Shown: positions 24,310 through 32,166 of the stretch, piece after piece | Position numbering within the stretch: position 1 is the stretch's first letter | Layout: each line of letters opens with the position of its first letter | Source of the DNA: Thiospirillum jenense | Lineage (GTDB): Bacteria; Pseudomonadota; Gammaproteobacteria; Chromatiales; Chromatiaceae | DNA length: 64,000 nt | Assembly: GCF_014145225.1 (NCBI RefSeq) | Contig: NZ_JABVCQ010000007.1 | Coordinates: forward strand, 62,001-126,000 | Direction: 5' to 3' | Program-made: the position numbers and the translations under genes | The notes under the pieces: model-generated | Database searches by the model: none | Seen by the model: only the letters and a program-made list of their open reading frames with translations | What the model was told of the DNA's origin: nothing

Positions 24310-24863
24310 ACGACCAGTTATTTGACATTAAAAACATCTTAAGCCGTGTTGATATCGTCACTTTAATTGACAGTGCAATTGAATTAAAGGCTGTCGGGCA
24401 TAACGGACGTTATCGCGCACTCTGTCCGTTTCATGATGAAAAAACGCCGTCGTTTTTTGTTAGCCAAGACAAACAGTTTTATCACTGCTTTGGTTGTGGT
24501 GCGCATGGCGACGCGATTGATTGGTTAGTCAATTATCACCGAATGTCTATTCGTGGTGCGATTGAGACTTTGGCGCATCAGGCAGGCGTGGAATTGATTC
24601 CATATGCGAAAGAAGCGCGGCGGAAACGGGCGGAAATTGAGCTGCTCAAAGACATTGAAGATGAGGTTTTATTGGAATTGCAGGTATTAGTATTGGGAAT
24701 TGGTGATCGCGTCAATTATCGCAAGATTCCCGAAGCGACTAAACAGCTATACCCGCATATCACTGCACCTCCCGAACAGCCGTTAAAACGTGAGTTTGAG
24801 GCGGCTAAACGCGTATTAAAGGCATTGCAGATTTTGTATGGAGCTGCTGGGTATGAGCAATAA
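24306..24863 (+). CDS. DnaG-type primase zinc-binding protein
   Basis: The 185-aa protein carries a CHC2 zinc finger: YRALCPFHDEKTPSF...YHCFGCGAHGDAIDWL. The Toprim catalytic core is absent; the protein ends after a helical region. It would supply template recognition for priming, perhaps with the downstream helicase-like protein. It overlaps the next gene by 11 bases. Confidence 0.85.
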   Translation: MNDQLFDIKNILSRVDIVTLIDSAIELKAVGHNGRYRALCPFHDEKTPSFFVSQDKQFYHCFGCGAHGDAIDWLVNYHRMSIRGAIETLAHQAGVELIPYAKEARRKRAEIELLKDIEDEVLLELQVLVLGIGDRVNYRKIPEATKQLYPHITAPPEQPLKREFEAAKRVLKALQILYGAAGYEQ

Positions 24864-26634
24864 AGTCGAGTCATTGCTTGATCGAATTACGATTAAACCG
24901 CCTGAAGCTAAAGAGCGCAAACGCCGCGAAAAACCCACCGTGACTGTCTCACCGCCTGAGGCGAATTTGCATTTTCGCTCATTGGGTTACAACGGCGATA
25001 AGTTTTATTTCTTTACTACGGCCGGGAAACAGGTGCGTGAATTGAGTGCGTCAAAACTGTCGCGTGAAACCGAGTTATTTACATTGGCACCAATGGATTG
25101 GTGGGAGCGTGAGTTTGCACTTGACCAAGGGTTTTCAAGACAAGCGGTTAAGATGGCGGCGAACTTTTTAATTCAAAATTGTTATCAAAAAGGCGTGTTT
25201 AACGCTGATAATAAACGCGGGCGGGGCGCATGGTGCGATGGTGAGTCCATTATTGTTCATGCTGGCGACCGATTGTTTATTGATAATAGAGAAACGGATT
25301 TAGTTATCGCCGATACCGACGCGGTGTATGAGTGTGAACCGCGTATTGAAATCACAACCGATAATCCACTCACTACGGATGAATCGAAACGGGTGTGGGA
25401 TTGGGCGATGTCGCTGAACTTTGAAAAGCAAACCCATTCAGTCTTATTGTTGGGGTGGCTTTCGTGTGCATTAGCTGGCGGTGCGTTGAATTGGCGGCCG
25501 CATATCTTTTTGAATGGATCAAAAGGCTGTGGCAAATCATCTATTTTAGACACGATGCTGCATTTATTAGGTGGTTTTGCTATTGCGGCTAAAGGGGACA
25601 CTAGCGCGGCAGGATTGCGGCAGGTGTTGCAAAACTCGGCTTTGCCGGTGTTGTTTGATGAGGCTGAATCAGACTCAATTCGGGCGCAGGCGAAAATGGA
25701 CGATGTCCTTTCTCTCATGCGCCATGCCAGCGCTAACCTAGAAGCGCGAGTAATTAAGGGTAGCAGTGGTGGTCAAGCCAGTTCATATGCGGTGCGCTCG
25801 TGTTTTTGTTTATCGGCAATTCGTGATCCGATTAAGCAAGCGGCAGACATGTCGCGTATTACTACGCTGTCATTAAAAAACTCCAATTACCAATCAAGTG
25901 AAAAGCAAAGGACAGTCACTCAGCCATTAGCTGACGTGATTTGCGATAAATCCTTTGCTAGTCGATTTCGTGCGCGGGTGTTTTCTCGCCTGCCGCAATT
26001 GCTGGAATCAATTCAGTTATTCACCGACGCATTAAAGGAAACGTTTCCCGATTCACGCATGAGAGACCAAATCGGTGCGTTGCTCGGCGGAATGTGGGTG
26101 GTGATTTATGATGAATTACCCACGCACGAGCAAATGAATTATTACATTCAAAACCTCCATTGGTCAGACCAACACGACATCGTGGAGTCTGCCAGTGATG
26201 AGCAGGCGTGTTTGGATGCAATGCTCAATACGAATGTGCGAGTGGATGGTGATGAATGGCGCGGCGATATGTCGATTGGATTATTGGTCGAGTTTGTAAT
26301 GTCAGGCGGTACATCAATTGGTGTGCCGGAGAAATTGCGGATGACCGATGCGAAACGCACACTTGGGATGTACGGAATGAAGGTGGAGGATCAAATGATA
26401 GAAGGTGCGCTGTCCGTAACAGGGCGGCTGTTGGTTGCCAATGCGAACGGAATGCTGCAGCGAAAGGTGATGGCTGTTACCAGTTGGCCGAGCGGTTGGA
26501 ATAAATTACTGATACGCCTGCAAGGCGCTGAAAAGATTAACAAAACCGTCAAAATCGGCGGCACGGCCTGTCGGTGTATCGCTGTCCCATTAACGGATGA
26601 TAATCAGGCAAATGACGTCTGTTACCAGTTCTGA
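24853..26634 (+). CDS. Phage replication helicase-like ATPase with a BRO-shared C-terminal domain
   Basis: 593 aa. The centre has Walker A NGSKGCGKSSIL near residue 222, then VLFDEAESD (Walker B with extra acidic residues) and SCFCLSAIRD, like DUF927/SF3 primase-helicase proteins of phages and plasmids. The last 110 residues (KRTLGMYGMKVED, RLLVANANGML, NKTVKIGGTACRC) match the C-terminus of the BRO protein at 27646. ATG 24853 lies inside the primase stop region with GGAG upstream. It is the last gene before the likely origin. Confidence 0.78.
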   Translation: MSNKVESLLDRITIKPPEAKERKRREKPTVTVSPPEANLHFRSLGYNGDKFYFFTTAGKQVRELSASKLSRETELFTLAPMDWWEREFALDQGFSRQAVKMAANFLIQNCYQKGVFNADNKRGRGAWCDGESIIVHAGDRLFIDNRETDLVIADTDAVYECEPRIEITTDNPLTTDESKRVWDWAMSLNFEKQTHSVLLLGWLSCALAGGALNWRPHIFLNGSKGCGKSSILDTMLHLLGGFAIAAKGDTSAAGLRQVLQNSALPVLFDEAESDSIRAQAKMDDVLSLMRHASANLEARVIKGSSGGQASSYAVRSCFCLSAIRDPIKQAADMSRITTLSLKNSNYQSSEKQRTVTQPLADVICDKSFASRFRARVFSRLPQLLESIQLFTDALKETFPDSRMRDQIGALLGGMWVVIYDELPTHEQMNYYIQNLHWSDQHDIVESASDEQACLDAMLNTNVRVDGDEWRGDMSIGLLVEFVMSGGTSIGVPEKLRMTDAKRTLGMYGMKVEDQMIEGALSVTGRLLVANANGMLQRKVMAVTSWPSGWNKLLIRLQGAEKINKTVKIGGTACRCIAVPLTDDNQANDVCYQF

Positions 26635-26697
26635 CACCAAAAAACTGCTTTTACAATCAACGACTTAAAAAAATAACGCCGCTGTGACGGCAAAAAT

Positions 26698-26757
26698 ACA
26701 TCCCGCGTGAGTTGGTCATTTTTTTGTGTGACCGACTACGCGGGATGTGTGTTTTTA
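26698..26757 (+). terminator. Strong rightward terminator after the replication genes
   Basis: A 20-bp near-perfect stem (ACATCCCGCGT...ACGCGGGATGT) with loop TTTTTTTGTG is followed by GTGTTTTT. It closes the replication operon; the non-coding region follows. Confidence 0.85.
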
Positions 26758-26819
26758 CCGTTAAGTAAATGAAATGGTTAATATTTCTGTCGTGGTGGTC
26801 TAGGTAATGGTCAGCATGG

Positions 26820-27120
26820 CGGTTGTTTTCTGTTACCGATGTTACCGTATCTGTAACGCAATTTTTGCTTATAAAACAATGTGTTATCCAAAAACAGGCA
26901 AGGTGACAGAAATATACACACCCATATATGTATTTACACCTATCCGCCGAAGTTACACATTTACATTCATATCTCACCCAGTCAAAAAATTGCGTGTATA
27001 CGAGTGTGTATGCGCACATTTTTTGTTACCTATCTATCTATCTATTTGATTAATATAGATATAATAGGTAATAGGGAGGTAACAAAGCTAGTAACAAAGT
27101 AGGTAACAGGTGGTAACAGT
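26820..27120. other. Probable replication origin: GGTAAC iterons and AT-rich segment
   Basis: GTTACC/GGTAAC sites occur at 26832, 26841, 27025, 27078, 27102 and 27112, with shorter GTAAC cores at 26853 and 27091. The right cluster is spaced 10-12 bases, about one helical turn. Between clusters lies an AT-rich stretch with TATC repeats and TTTGATTAATATAG. This sits directly after primase and helicase genes with no convincing ORF. Iterons plus an unwinding region are the standard look of an origin; function is inferred. Confidence 0.6.
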
Positions 27121-27170
27121 GTGCGCGCACCATTCCGATCGACTTTGCTTATTTACAGGCATATTCAACC

Positions 27171-27295
27171 AGCGCCGCTGTGACGCGACGGTTGGTGGTG
27201 GGCGGTAGGGTAAGATGGGTTGGTGCGTGAAAACGCTGTAGCGGGCGGTTTAGACGCATTACAGGCGATTTGGTGGTGGTAAGGACGGATGCTCG
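27171..27295. other. Non-coding stretch after the origin-like region
   Basis: GT-rich sequence (GGTTGGTGGTGGGCGG, GGTGGTGGTAAGG) with no credible ORF and no obvious dyad longer than a few bases. GCCGCTGTGACG near 27173 repeats the segment at 26676-26687 (CGCCGCTGTGACGG). I see no further signal. Confidence 0.4.
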
Positions 27296-27327
27296 CTCGC
27301 CAAGAAGGCATGGGTTGTCTTGGCGAG
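27296..27327 (+). promoter_or_regulatory. Hairpin directly upstream of a 34-codon leader ORF
   Basis: CTCGCCAAGA and TCTTGGCGAG form a 10-bp perfect stem that ends two bases into the GAGGG ribosome site of the small ORF at 27334. It could gate translation of that ORF. Confidence 0.5.
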
Positions 27328-27333
27328 GGCAGC

Positions 27334-27438
27334 ATGAAAAACTACAATCAAATCAGCGCTTTGCTTCAACTATCAAGGAAATCACCACAGTTTCGCCACG
27401 AGATGGTTGACAACCGCGCAGGTGGCGACTACGCTTGA
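27334..27438 (+). CDS. 34-aa leader peptide candidate
   Basis: ATG 27334 has GAGGG five bases upstream. The frame reads MKNYNQISALLQLSRKSPQF and ends GGDYA. It is too short to judge by family; the ribosome site and hairpin are its only support. It lies in the structured leader of the BRO gene. Confidence 0.35.
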   Translation: MKNYNQISALLQLSRKSPQFRHEMVDNRAGGDYA

Positions 27439-27439
27439 T

Positions 27440-27640
27440 TTAAGAGGCGTGGAAACCTCTTACAGCGGCAACCGCACCCGTCAGACATGCGGTATTTTTT
27501 CGCCTAAGCGACTGATTTAAGGGCAGTCGGGAGTGCAGGAATACAATACCCGTTAGGGGAATAACTGCGCGGCGCTGTAGACCGTTCCACCCTCCCGACT
27601 GCCCGTGTCTTACGGGTAACGTGGAAATCACTACAGGAGA
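27440..27640 (+). ncRNA. Candidate structured leader RNA before the BRO gene
   Basis: GGGCAGTCGGGAG (27521-27533) pairs perfectly with CTCCCGACTGCCC (27592-27604), enclosing a 58-base region with its own GC-rich arms. Upstream lie small dyads (AGAGG..CCTCT; ACCGC..GCGGT). There is no ORF. The structure ends about 30 bases before the AGGAG of bro. A regulatory leader, small RNA or ori-linked RNA is possible. Confidence 0.45.
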
Positions 27641-27645
27641 CCATC

Positions 27646-28596
27646 GTGTCTAATCAAATCACTCAGTACCTATTCCCCGAATCCGACACCACCAAACGCA
27701 AGGTGCGCGCTGTCATGCGTGATGACGCGCCGTGGTTTGTTGCCGCTGATGTGTGTGCAGTGCTTGGGATTGAAAATCATCGTGACGCAGTTGCTAGATT
27801 GGATGACGACGAAAGGGGGTCTGTTAAAGTCGACACCCTTGGCGGCGTTCAAAGCGTGGCAGCTATCAACGAGTCGGGTTTGTACACTTTGATCTTGCGT
27901 TGCAGGGATGCCACAACCGAAGGCACGGTTGCCCACCGTTTCCGTAAGTGGGTGACGGCTGAGGTGCTACCCAGTATCCGCAAAACTGGCAGCTATCAAT
28001 CCAAGCAGACTCAGCGACCTATCACCATGTCGGAACTTAAGCGCATGACTGATACAGCCTTGCAGACAGCGCGGCAGTTGAAAACATCGGATGTTGAGAC
28101 GCTGGAAACGGTGATGGGAAGTTTCAGTAGTGCAGGAATTGATCCGTCGTTTTTTAATCCAATGCTGGAAGGTCTTAAACAACGGGCGCAAAACGCACCA
28201 AAACCAAATAATAATGTCACCAATTCCACCAATTCCACCAATATAGATGATGCGTACGCTTGTCTTAATACAATACTAGACGCGGAAATCAAGGTTGACG
28301 GTATTGATTACCGAGTGCGTGATTTAATCAGTCAGCCGCTGGTTGGTATTGATAATAGCGCGGTGAAACGAGCACTCGGTATGTACGGGCTGAGAATTGA
28401 TGACAGCGCACAACGTCTGTTGATCGCCAATTCCAATGGAATGCTGTCGCGCAAAATATTGGCAAAAACCGCTTGGTCAACAGGTTGGAATAAAACAATA
28501 CAGCTATTGCCGGAATCGGATAAACCGAATAAAACCGTCAAAATCGGCGGCACAGTCTGTCGGTGCGTGTCCGTGCCGATCAACACCGTACATTAA
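27646..28596 (+). CDS. BRO-N family antirepressor-like protein
   Basis: 316 aa. The GTG start has AGGAGA at a good distance. The N-terminal BRO-N domain is clear: RKVRAVMRDDAPWFVAADVCAVLGIEN, LDDDERGSVKVDTLGG, INESGLYTLILRC, FRKWVTAEVLPSIRKTGSY. A linker with NSTNSTN (9-base DNA repeat) follows. The C-terminal 90 residues (KRALGMYGLRIDD, RLLIANSNGML, NKTVKIGGTVCRC) are homologous to the end of the helicase-like protein at 24853-26634. BRO proteins bind DNA and often act as antirepressors. Confidence 0.85.
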   Translation: MSNQITQYLFPESDTTKRKVRAVMRDDAPWFVAADVCAVLGIENHRDAVARLDDDERGSVKVDTLGGVQSVAAINESGLYTLILRCRDATTEGTVAHRFRKWVTAEVLPSIRKTGSYQSKQTQRPITMSELKRMTDTALQTARQLKTSDVETLETVMGSFSSAGIDPSFFNPMLEGLKQRAQNAPKPNNNVTNSTNSTNIDDAYACLNTILDAEIKVDGIDYRVRDLISQPLVGIDNSAVKRALGMYGLRIDDSAQRLLIANSNGMLSRKILAKTAWSTGWNKTIQLLPESDKPNKTVKIGGTVCRCVSVPINTVH

Positions 28597-28626
28597 ACGA
28601 CTTCCTGTACAGAATGGTTGAATAGA

Positions 28627-28866
28627 ATGCAATGGTTTGATAGCAGTCACGCCCGTCCTGAGCATAATTGCTGGTGCGCTGTATTGGTCAGTGATTGCAG
28701 CGTTGCGCACGGATATTTAATGCAACTTCAATTGTATGATGCTGAATTAGATGCATGGTATTTCTACGGCAGTCGTGTTCCGCAATGGGAATCTCCAGCT
28801 TATTATTGCGTATTACCTCATCCACCGGCGCATACCTTTAGGAATCGGAGCGATCAATATGATTAA
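28627..28866 (+). CDS. DUF551-like small phage protein
   Basis: 79 aa. MQWFDSSHARPEHNCWCAVLV and a Trp-rich middle (ELDAWYFYG) fit the DUF551-like pattern (W....P....VLV......W). It is a paralogue of the gene at 31673-31897, sharing RP/KP-x-HNC, D-x-E-x-D-x-W and the P-x-x-YC ending. ATG 28627 is preferred to an upstream TTG. It overlaps the secreted-protein gene. Confidence 0.6.
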   Translation: MQWFDSSHARPEHNCWCAVLVSDCSVAHGYLMQLQLYDAELDAWYFYGSRVPQWESPAYYCVLPHPPAHTFRNRSDQYD

Positions 28867-29320
28867 ACGCGCAGTCGCACTAGCAGTGACATTATTTGCG
28901 TCAAACATTCACGCCGACTGCTATACGCTCTACGGCAGTGATCACGCGATCATATCGGCAGGTTACACACCGCCGTTCGACATTGGATTACCGAATAAAT
29001 CGGCTGAATGGACAGCATCGCAAGCGCGGGGTGAATATTTAATCATCACCCACCACCAATGCGATAACACAGCGCCCAACGTCAGGAATCAAACCCACGA
29101 CTTAAAACTCGGGTTGCCAGTCTTGGTTGACACACATAATCAACGGTCGCCAATGGGCGGCGGCATCACAGTAATAGGTCAGGATTTCGCCACCACTATT
29201 GACAGTCGGGCGGATCGGAATAGCAGTGGCTACAGTAATAAACACGTACACGTCGACGCCTATACGCGACGTGATGGCACTCACGTTAGATCGCACTACC
29301 GCTCGCGGCCACACAGATAA
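28859..29320 (+). CDS. Small exported protein with signal peptide
   Basis: 153 aa. MIKRAVALAVTLFASNIHAD is a Sec signal peptide with cleavage after Ala19. The mature part has two cysteines that could form a disulfide, and a C-terminal HVHVDAYTRRDGTHVRSHYR segment, a motif common at the ends of small exported phage and bacterial proteins. GGAG precedes the ATG. A periplasmic role such as lysogenic conversion is possible; nothing more can be said. Confidence 0.65.
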   Translation: MIKRAVALAVTLFASNIHADCYTLYGSDHAIISAGYTPPFDIGLPNKSAEWTASQARGEYLIITHHQCDNTAPNVRNQTHDLKLGLPVLVDTHNQRSPMGGGITVIGQDFATTIDSRADRNSSGYSNKHVHVDAYTRRDGTHVRSHYRSRPHR

Positions 29321-29342
29321 ATAATTTGACAGCCGCTAAACG

Positions 29343-29391
29343 GGCGGCGTCTGTCGGTGCAGTGACACTGCCAATTAACACCGTGCATTAA
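29343..29391 (+). pseudogene. Remnant of a BRO gene 3' end
   Basis: The segment GGCGGCGTCTGTCGGTGC...ACACCGT-CATTAAACGA matches the last 50 bases of bro (28547-28600) with a 3-base deletion and point changes; in frame it still reads VTLPINTVH then stop. It marks an old duplication, with the two genes 28627-29320 now between the copies. Confidence 0.7.
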
Positions 29392-29412
29392 ACGATTATC
29401 ATCAGATGTAAC

Positions 29413-29438
29413 TAACCGCCTTCATCGGCGGTTTTTTT
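29413..29438 (+). terminator. Rightward terminator
   Basis: AACCGCC-ttcatc-GGCGGTT followed by TTTTTT. It separates the BRO block from ssb. ACATTT-ccga-AAATGT (29456-29471) and TATAGT near 29475 downstream may be a promoter and operator for ssb. Confidence 0.85.
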
Positions 29439-29512
29439 ATGCCTGTAGTTTCTTTACATTTCCGAAAAATGTGTATAGTGATTTCTATGGATTAACACAC
29501 ACAAGATGGGCT

Positions 29513-29917
29513 ATGAACAGCAGCACATATACTGGTCGCATTGTCGCCGATGCTGAGATGAAAACATCGCAATCAGGCAATGAGTATTGCAGGTTTCGAC
29601 TGGCATCAGATGTTGGTTTTGGTGAGAACAAAAAGACGCATTGGTTGGATTGCGCGTTATTTGGTAATCGCGGCAAAACCTTGTGCCAATATTTAAAAAA
29701 AGGTACGTCGGTAGTAGCAGCGGGGAGTTTGGAACCGCCGCGCCTATATGAAACGCAAGCGGGCGAAACGCGAGTATCGCAAAGCCTGATTTTGAATGAT
29801 GTGGCGCTAATGAGTGAAAAGAAAACGTCTGCCGCGCCCGCGACTGAGACTGAGACAACTCGCGCCACTGCGCCTGCGCCGCGCACTCAATACACAGATG
29901 AAGAAGTGCCGTTTTAG
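29513..29917 (+). CDS. ssb: Single-stranded DNA-binding protein
   Basis: 134 aa. The OB fold shows TYTGRIVADAEMKTSQSGNEY, FRLASDVGF, WLDCALFGNRGKTLCQYLKKG, VVAAGSLEPPRLYETQAGETR, and the C-terminus ends DEEVPF, the acidic tail that recruits replication partners. Start at 29513 (MNSSTYTG) is set by family length; an ORF 14 codons longer lacks support. Confidence 0.92.
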   Translation: MNSSTYTGRIVADAEMKTSQSGNEYCRFRLASDVGFGENKKTHWLDCALFGNRGKTLCQYLKKGTSVVAAGSLEPPRLYETQAGETRVSQSLILNDVALMSEKKTSAAPATETETTRATAPAPRTQYTDEEVPF

Positions 29918-29934
29918 CAATTGGAGAATTACCT

Positions 29935-30147
29935 ATGAAAACTGAGACTAATGTACGAATCAGAGTAACAAAAGAACGTGCCGCGTTAATCGGTAAGATC
30001 AATAAATTAGAACGTTTTCTTGAAACGTTGCAGGATTTTGCCACCGGTGAAACGCCGCAATTGCTGTTATTAAAACAGCAGTTAGTGGTCATGGAGCAGT
30101 ACGCGGCGCTTTTAACGCAGCGCCTAGATTTGTTGCCAGCTGAATAA
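29935..30147 (+). CDS. Small coiled-coil phage protein (crAss001_48-related pattern)
   Basis: 70 aa, fully helical: [42 protein letters not shown]. The pattern (long helix, LL..Q...M..Y..lL..R) is shared by a widespread group of small phage proteins of unknown role. TTGGAGAATTACCT precedes the ATG. Confidence 0.65.
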
Positions 30148-30196
30148 TCCGATTCTAGCTAATTGTTTCCCGTTGCCTAGTGTGACGGGAATTGAA

Positions 30197-31036
30197 ATGA
30201 TTAATGATTTGCGAGTTGACCGCATGAGAATTAAAACAATCGGCAATGCCACGCTCTATTGTGGGGATTGTATTGAGATTTTGCCGATGATTGGCAAGGT
30301 CGATGCTGTAATTACCGATCCGCCATATTTAACCACTGACTTACATTTTGATAAATACCTTGATTGTAACTACGTCAATCTATTGATTGATGCTGTAAAA
30401 GATGATGGTTATTTCGCCTGCTTTTCACCAATTGAAGCACTTGCTGAAATCGCCAAACTTTGGAAGGTGCGCTTTTCTGGTGTGATGATTAAATTACAAC
30501 CATGTATGCGTACACATAACGCAAAGAAGCCAATGAATCAGCATGAGCATTATATGGTTTATGCTCATCCTCAATATAAAATCAGCAATCTAACTTGGAA
30601 TGCCATAAAAAACTATGGCGCATCTCCATATAAAAAAGTACAAAAAAATACCGGATGTTTACGCGGATACAAAGATCAGTTAGATAGAGCTAACACTAGC
30701 GGATGGACTAAAGATGGGTATGTTTCAGAAAATGACGGATTCCGCTATCAAACCGATGTGATTTATGGCGCAACAAAGCCATGTATGTCACACGACGAGC
30801 GCACAATTCACCCAACACAGAAACCGGTTTCTACCTTGAGCGTTTTAGTGCAGTGGTTGACGAATGAAAAGGATTTAATTCTTGATCCCTTTATGGGAAG
30901 TGGCACGACTGGGGTGGCGGCAGTGCGCAGCGGGCGGCGCTTTATCGGAATAGAAATTGATCCCGACTACTTTGACATCGCCTGCGCCCGCATTGAAGAC
31001 GCGCAGCGGCAAACACAACTGGAGTTGACAGCATGA
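30197..31036 (+). CDS. Phage DNA methyltransferase (beta-type order)
   Basis: About 279 aa. [18 protein letters not shown] (catalytic DPPY, motif IV) precedes [21 protein letters not shown] (SAM motif I), the order of beta-class N6-adenine or N4-cytosine methylases. [10 protein letters not shown] between them is the usual target-domain edge. It could protect phage DNA or control replication. ATG 30197 has GGGAATTG upstream; 30224 is an alternative. ATGA overlap with the next gene. Confidence 0.88.
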
Positions 31037-31326
31037 ATAGTAATGAAATTTTCAATAAACGGATTTGGTTAAACAGTGAAAAATCACCTAGCACGGGTAG
31101 CGTTGTCTGTTTTCACGGCAAAAGCAATTGGCGGCATGGCTCGTCACAAGAGCCAGAAATTGTAGATTTTATTGAAGTAGCAGATTGTCACTGTAAAGTG
31201 CGTTTGCACAGATCACATTTTGATACGACGGGTGAGTTTATTGAAAAAACACAACTGTTAGCAAAAACATTAAACGATTTTGCTGAATATTTAATTCAGA
31301 TTGAATTAAAAAACGCCAACAAATAA
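31033..31326 (+). CDS. Small phage protein, unknown
   Basis: The 97-aa protein [20 protein letters not shown] has the W..se.sPs.GsVVcf pattern near the start, reminiscent of DUF551-type proteins, and a helical C-terminus. It overlaps the methylase stop by ATGA. Confidence 0.6.
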
Positions 31327-31356
31327 ACAGCAAATGACAATGGAATTGACCGCATA

Positions 31357-31704
31357 ATGCCAACCATTGAACACACCCACCATCGCATTAATGAGCTGCG
31401 CGCACAGGGCGCTGACACCGAGGTATTAGAGATGGTGATTCAGCGCATGATCGACCACGATATTCCCATGCCGTATCTGTATTATGTTGATACTGGAAAC
31501 AGTAGCATCATGGTTGAATGGACAATTGGTAATTGGGAAGTATCAATTGATGTTGATAACGAAATTGCACAATACTACGCATTCAAATATCACACCGACA
31601 TTGACCACGAATTGATGCTTGACATGAACGACAGCGCCACCTACACAACATTAAAAGAACGGTTAGAGAACTATGCGATGGAAGCATCTTTGGCGGGACG
31701 GTAA
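31357..31704 (+). CDS. Small acidic phage protein, unknown
   Basis: The 115-aa protein (MPTIEHTHHRINELRAQGAD) is acidic, helical at both ends with a beta-like middle (SSIMVEWTIGNWEVSIDV). Its 3' end overlaps the next gene by 32 bases. No family recognised. Confidence 0.6.
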   Translation: MPTIEHTHHRINELRAQGADTEVLEMVIQRMIDHDIPMPYLYYVDTGNSSIMVEWTIGNWEVSIDVDNEIAQYYAFKYHTDIDHELMLDMNDSATYTTLKERLENYAMEASLAGR

Positions 31705-31897
31705 GCCTGATCATAATTGCTTTTGCGCTGGAATGATTTGGGATACGCGCTCAGGAAAATTGCGCATTAGCCTGCTGCTATTCGACGGTGAAACGGACAC
31801 TTGGAGCATGATTCATCATCATGCAGCAGAATACACGGAACCACCGCTCCATTATTGCGAAATCCCGTACTTCACGCGCAATGAGATTTCTAAATAA
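31673..31897 (+). CDS. DUF551-like small phage protein, paralogue of 28627-28866
   Basis: 74 aa: MRWKHLWRDGKPDHNCFCAG, FDGETDTWSMI, EPPLHYCEIPYF. The shared skeleton with the earlier gene shows a duplication within the phage. It starts inside the previous gene in another frame. Confidence 0.6.
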   Translation: MRWKHLWRDGKPDHNCFCAGMIWDTRSGKLRISLLLFDGETDTWSMIHHHAAEYTEPPLHYCEIPYFTRNEISK

Positions 31898-31905
31898 AAA
31901 ACGCT

Positions 31906-32166
31906 ATGAACGAATTAACACAGATTAGTCGTGATGTAATGAATCATAGTCGGGTGATTGTGCCAGTGCAGACGATGTTGCAATTGATGGACTATGTTCA
32001 CCACAATCAACCCACCGGAGAATTGTTTAACGCCGCTCAGGAAATCTGTAGCACATGGCGATATTGTCAAAACGATAGCTACTATGCATTAGTTGACCGA
32101 AGTAGCTTTATTTACTTGGTACGTTGTTTATCGCAATTGGAGATAGAGCGTGAGAATAGAAGTTGA
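31906..32166 (+). CDS. Small phage protein, unknown
   Basis: The 86-aa helical protein (MNELTQISRDVMNHSRVIVP) has no recognised motif. Its last 17 bases overlap the sliding clamp gene, and TTGGAGATAGAGC near its end serves as ribosome site for that GTG start. Confidence 0.6.
   Translation: MNELTQISRDVMNHSRVIVPVQTMLQLMDYVHHNQPTGELFNAAQEICSTWRYCQNDSYYALVDRSSFIYLVRCLSQLEIERENRS

Noticed and set aside
25257-25718. 153-codon minus-strand ORF in the helicase-like gene
   Set aside because: Antisense to the Walker A region of a recognised gene; low-complexity shadow.
26657-27102. Overlapping ORFs on both strands in the origin-like region
   Set aside because: Their products are Tyr/Cys/His-rich and low complexity, no ribosome sites precede them, and the region is better explained by terminator and iterons.
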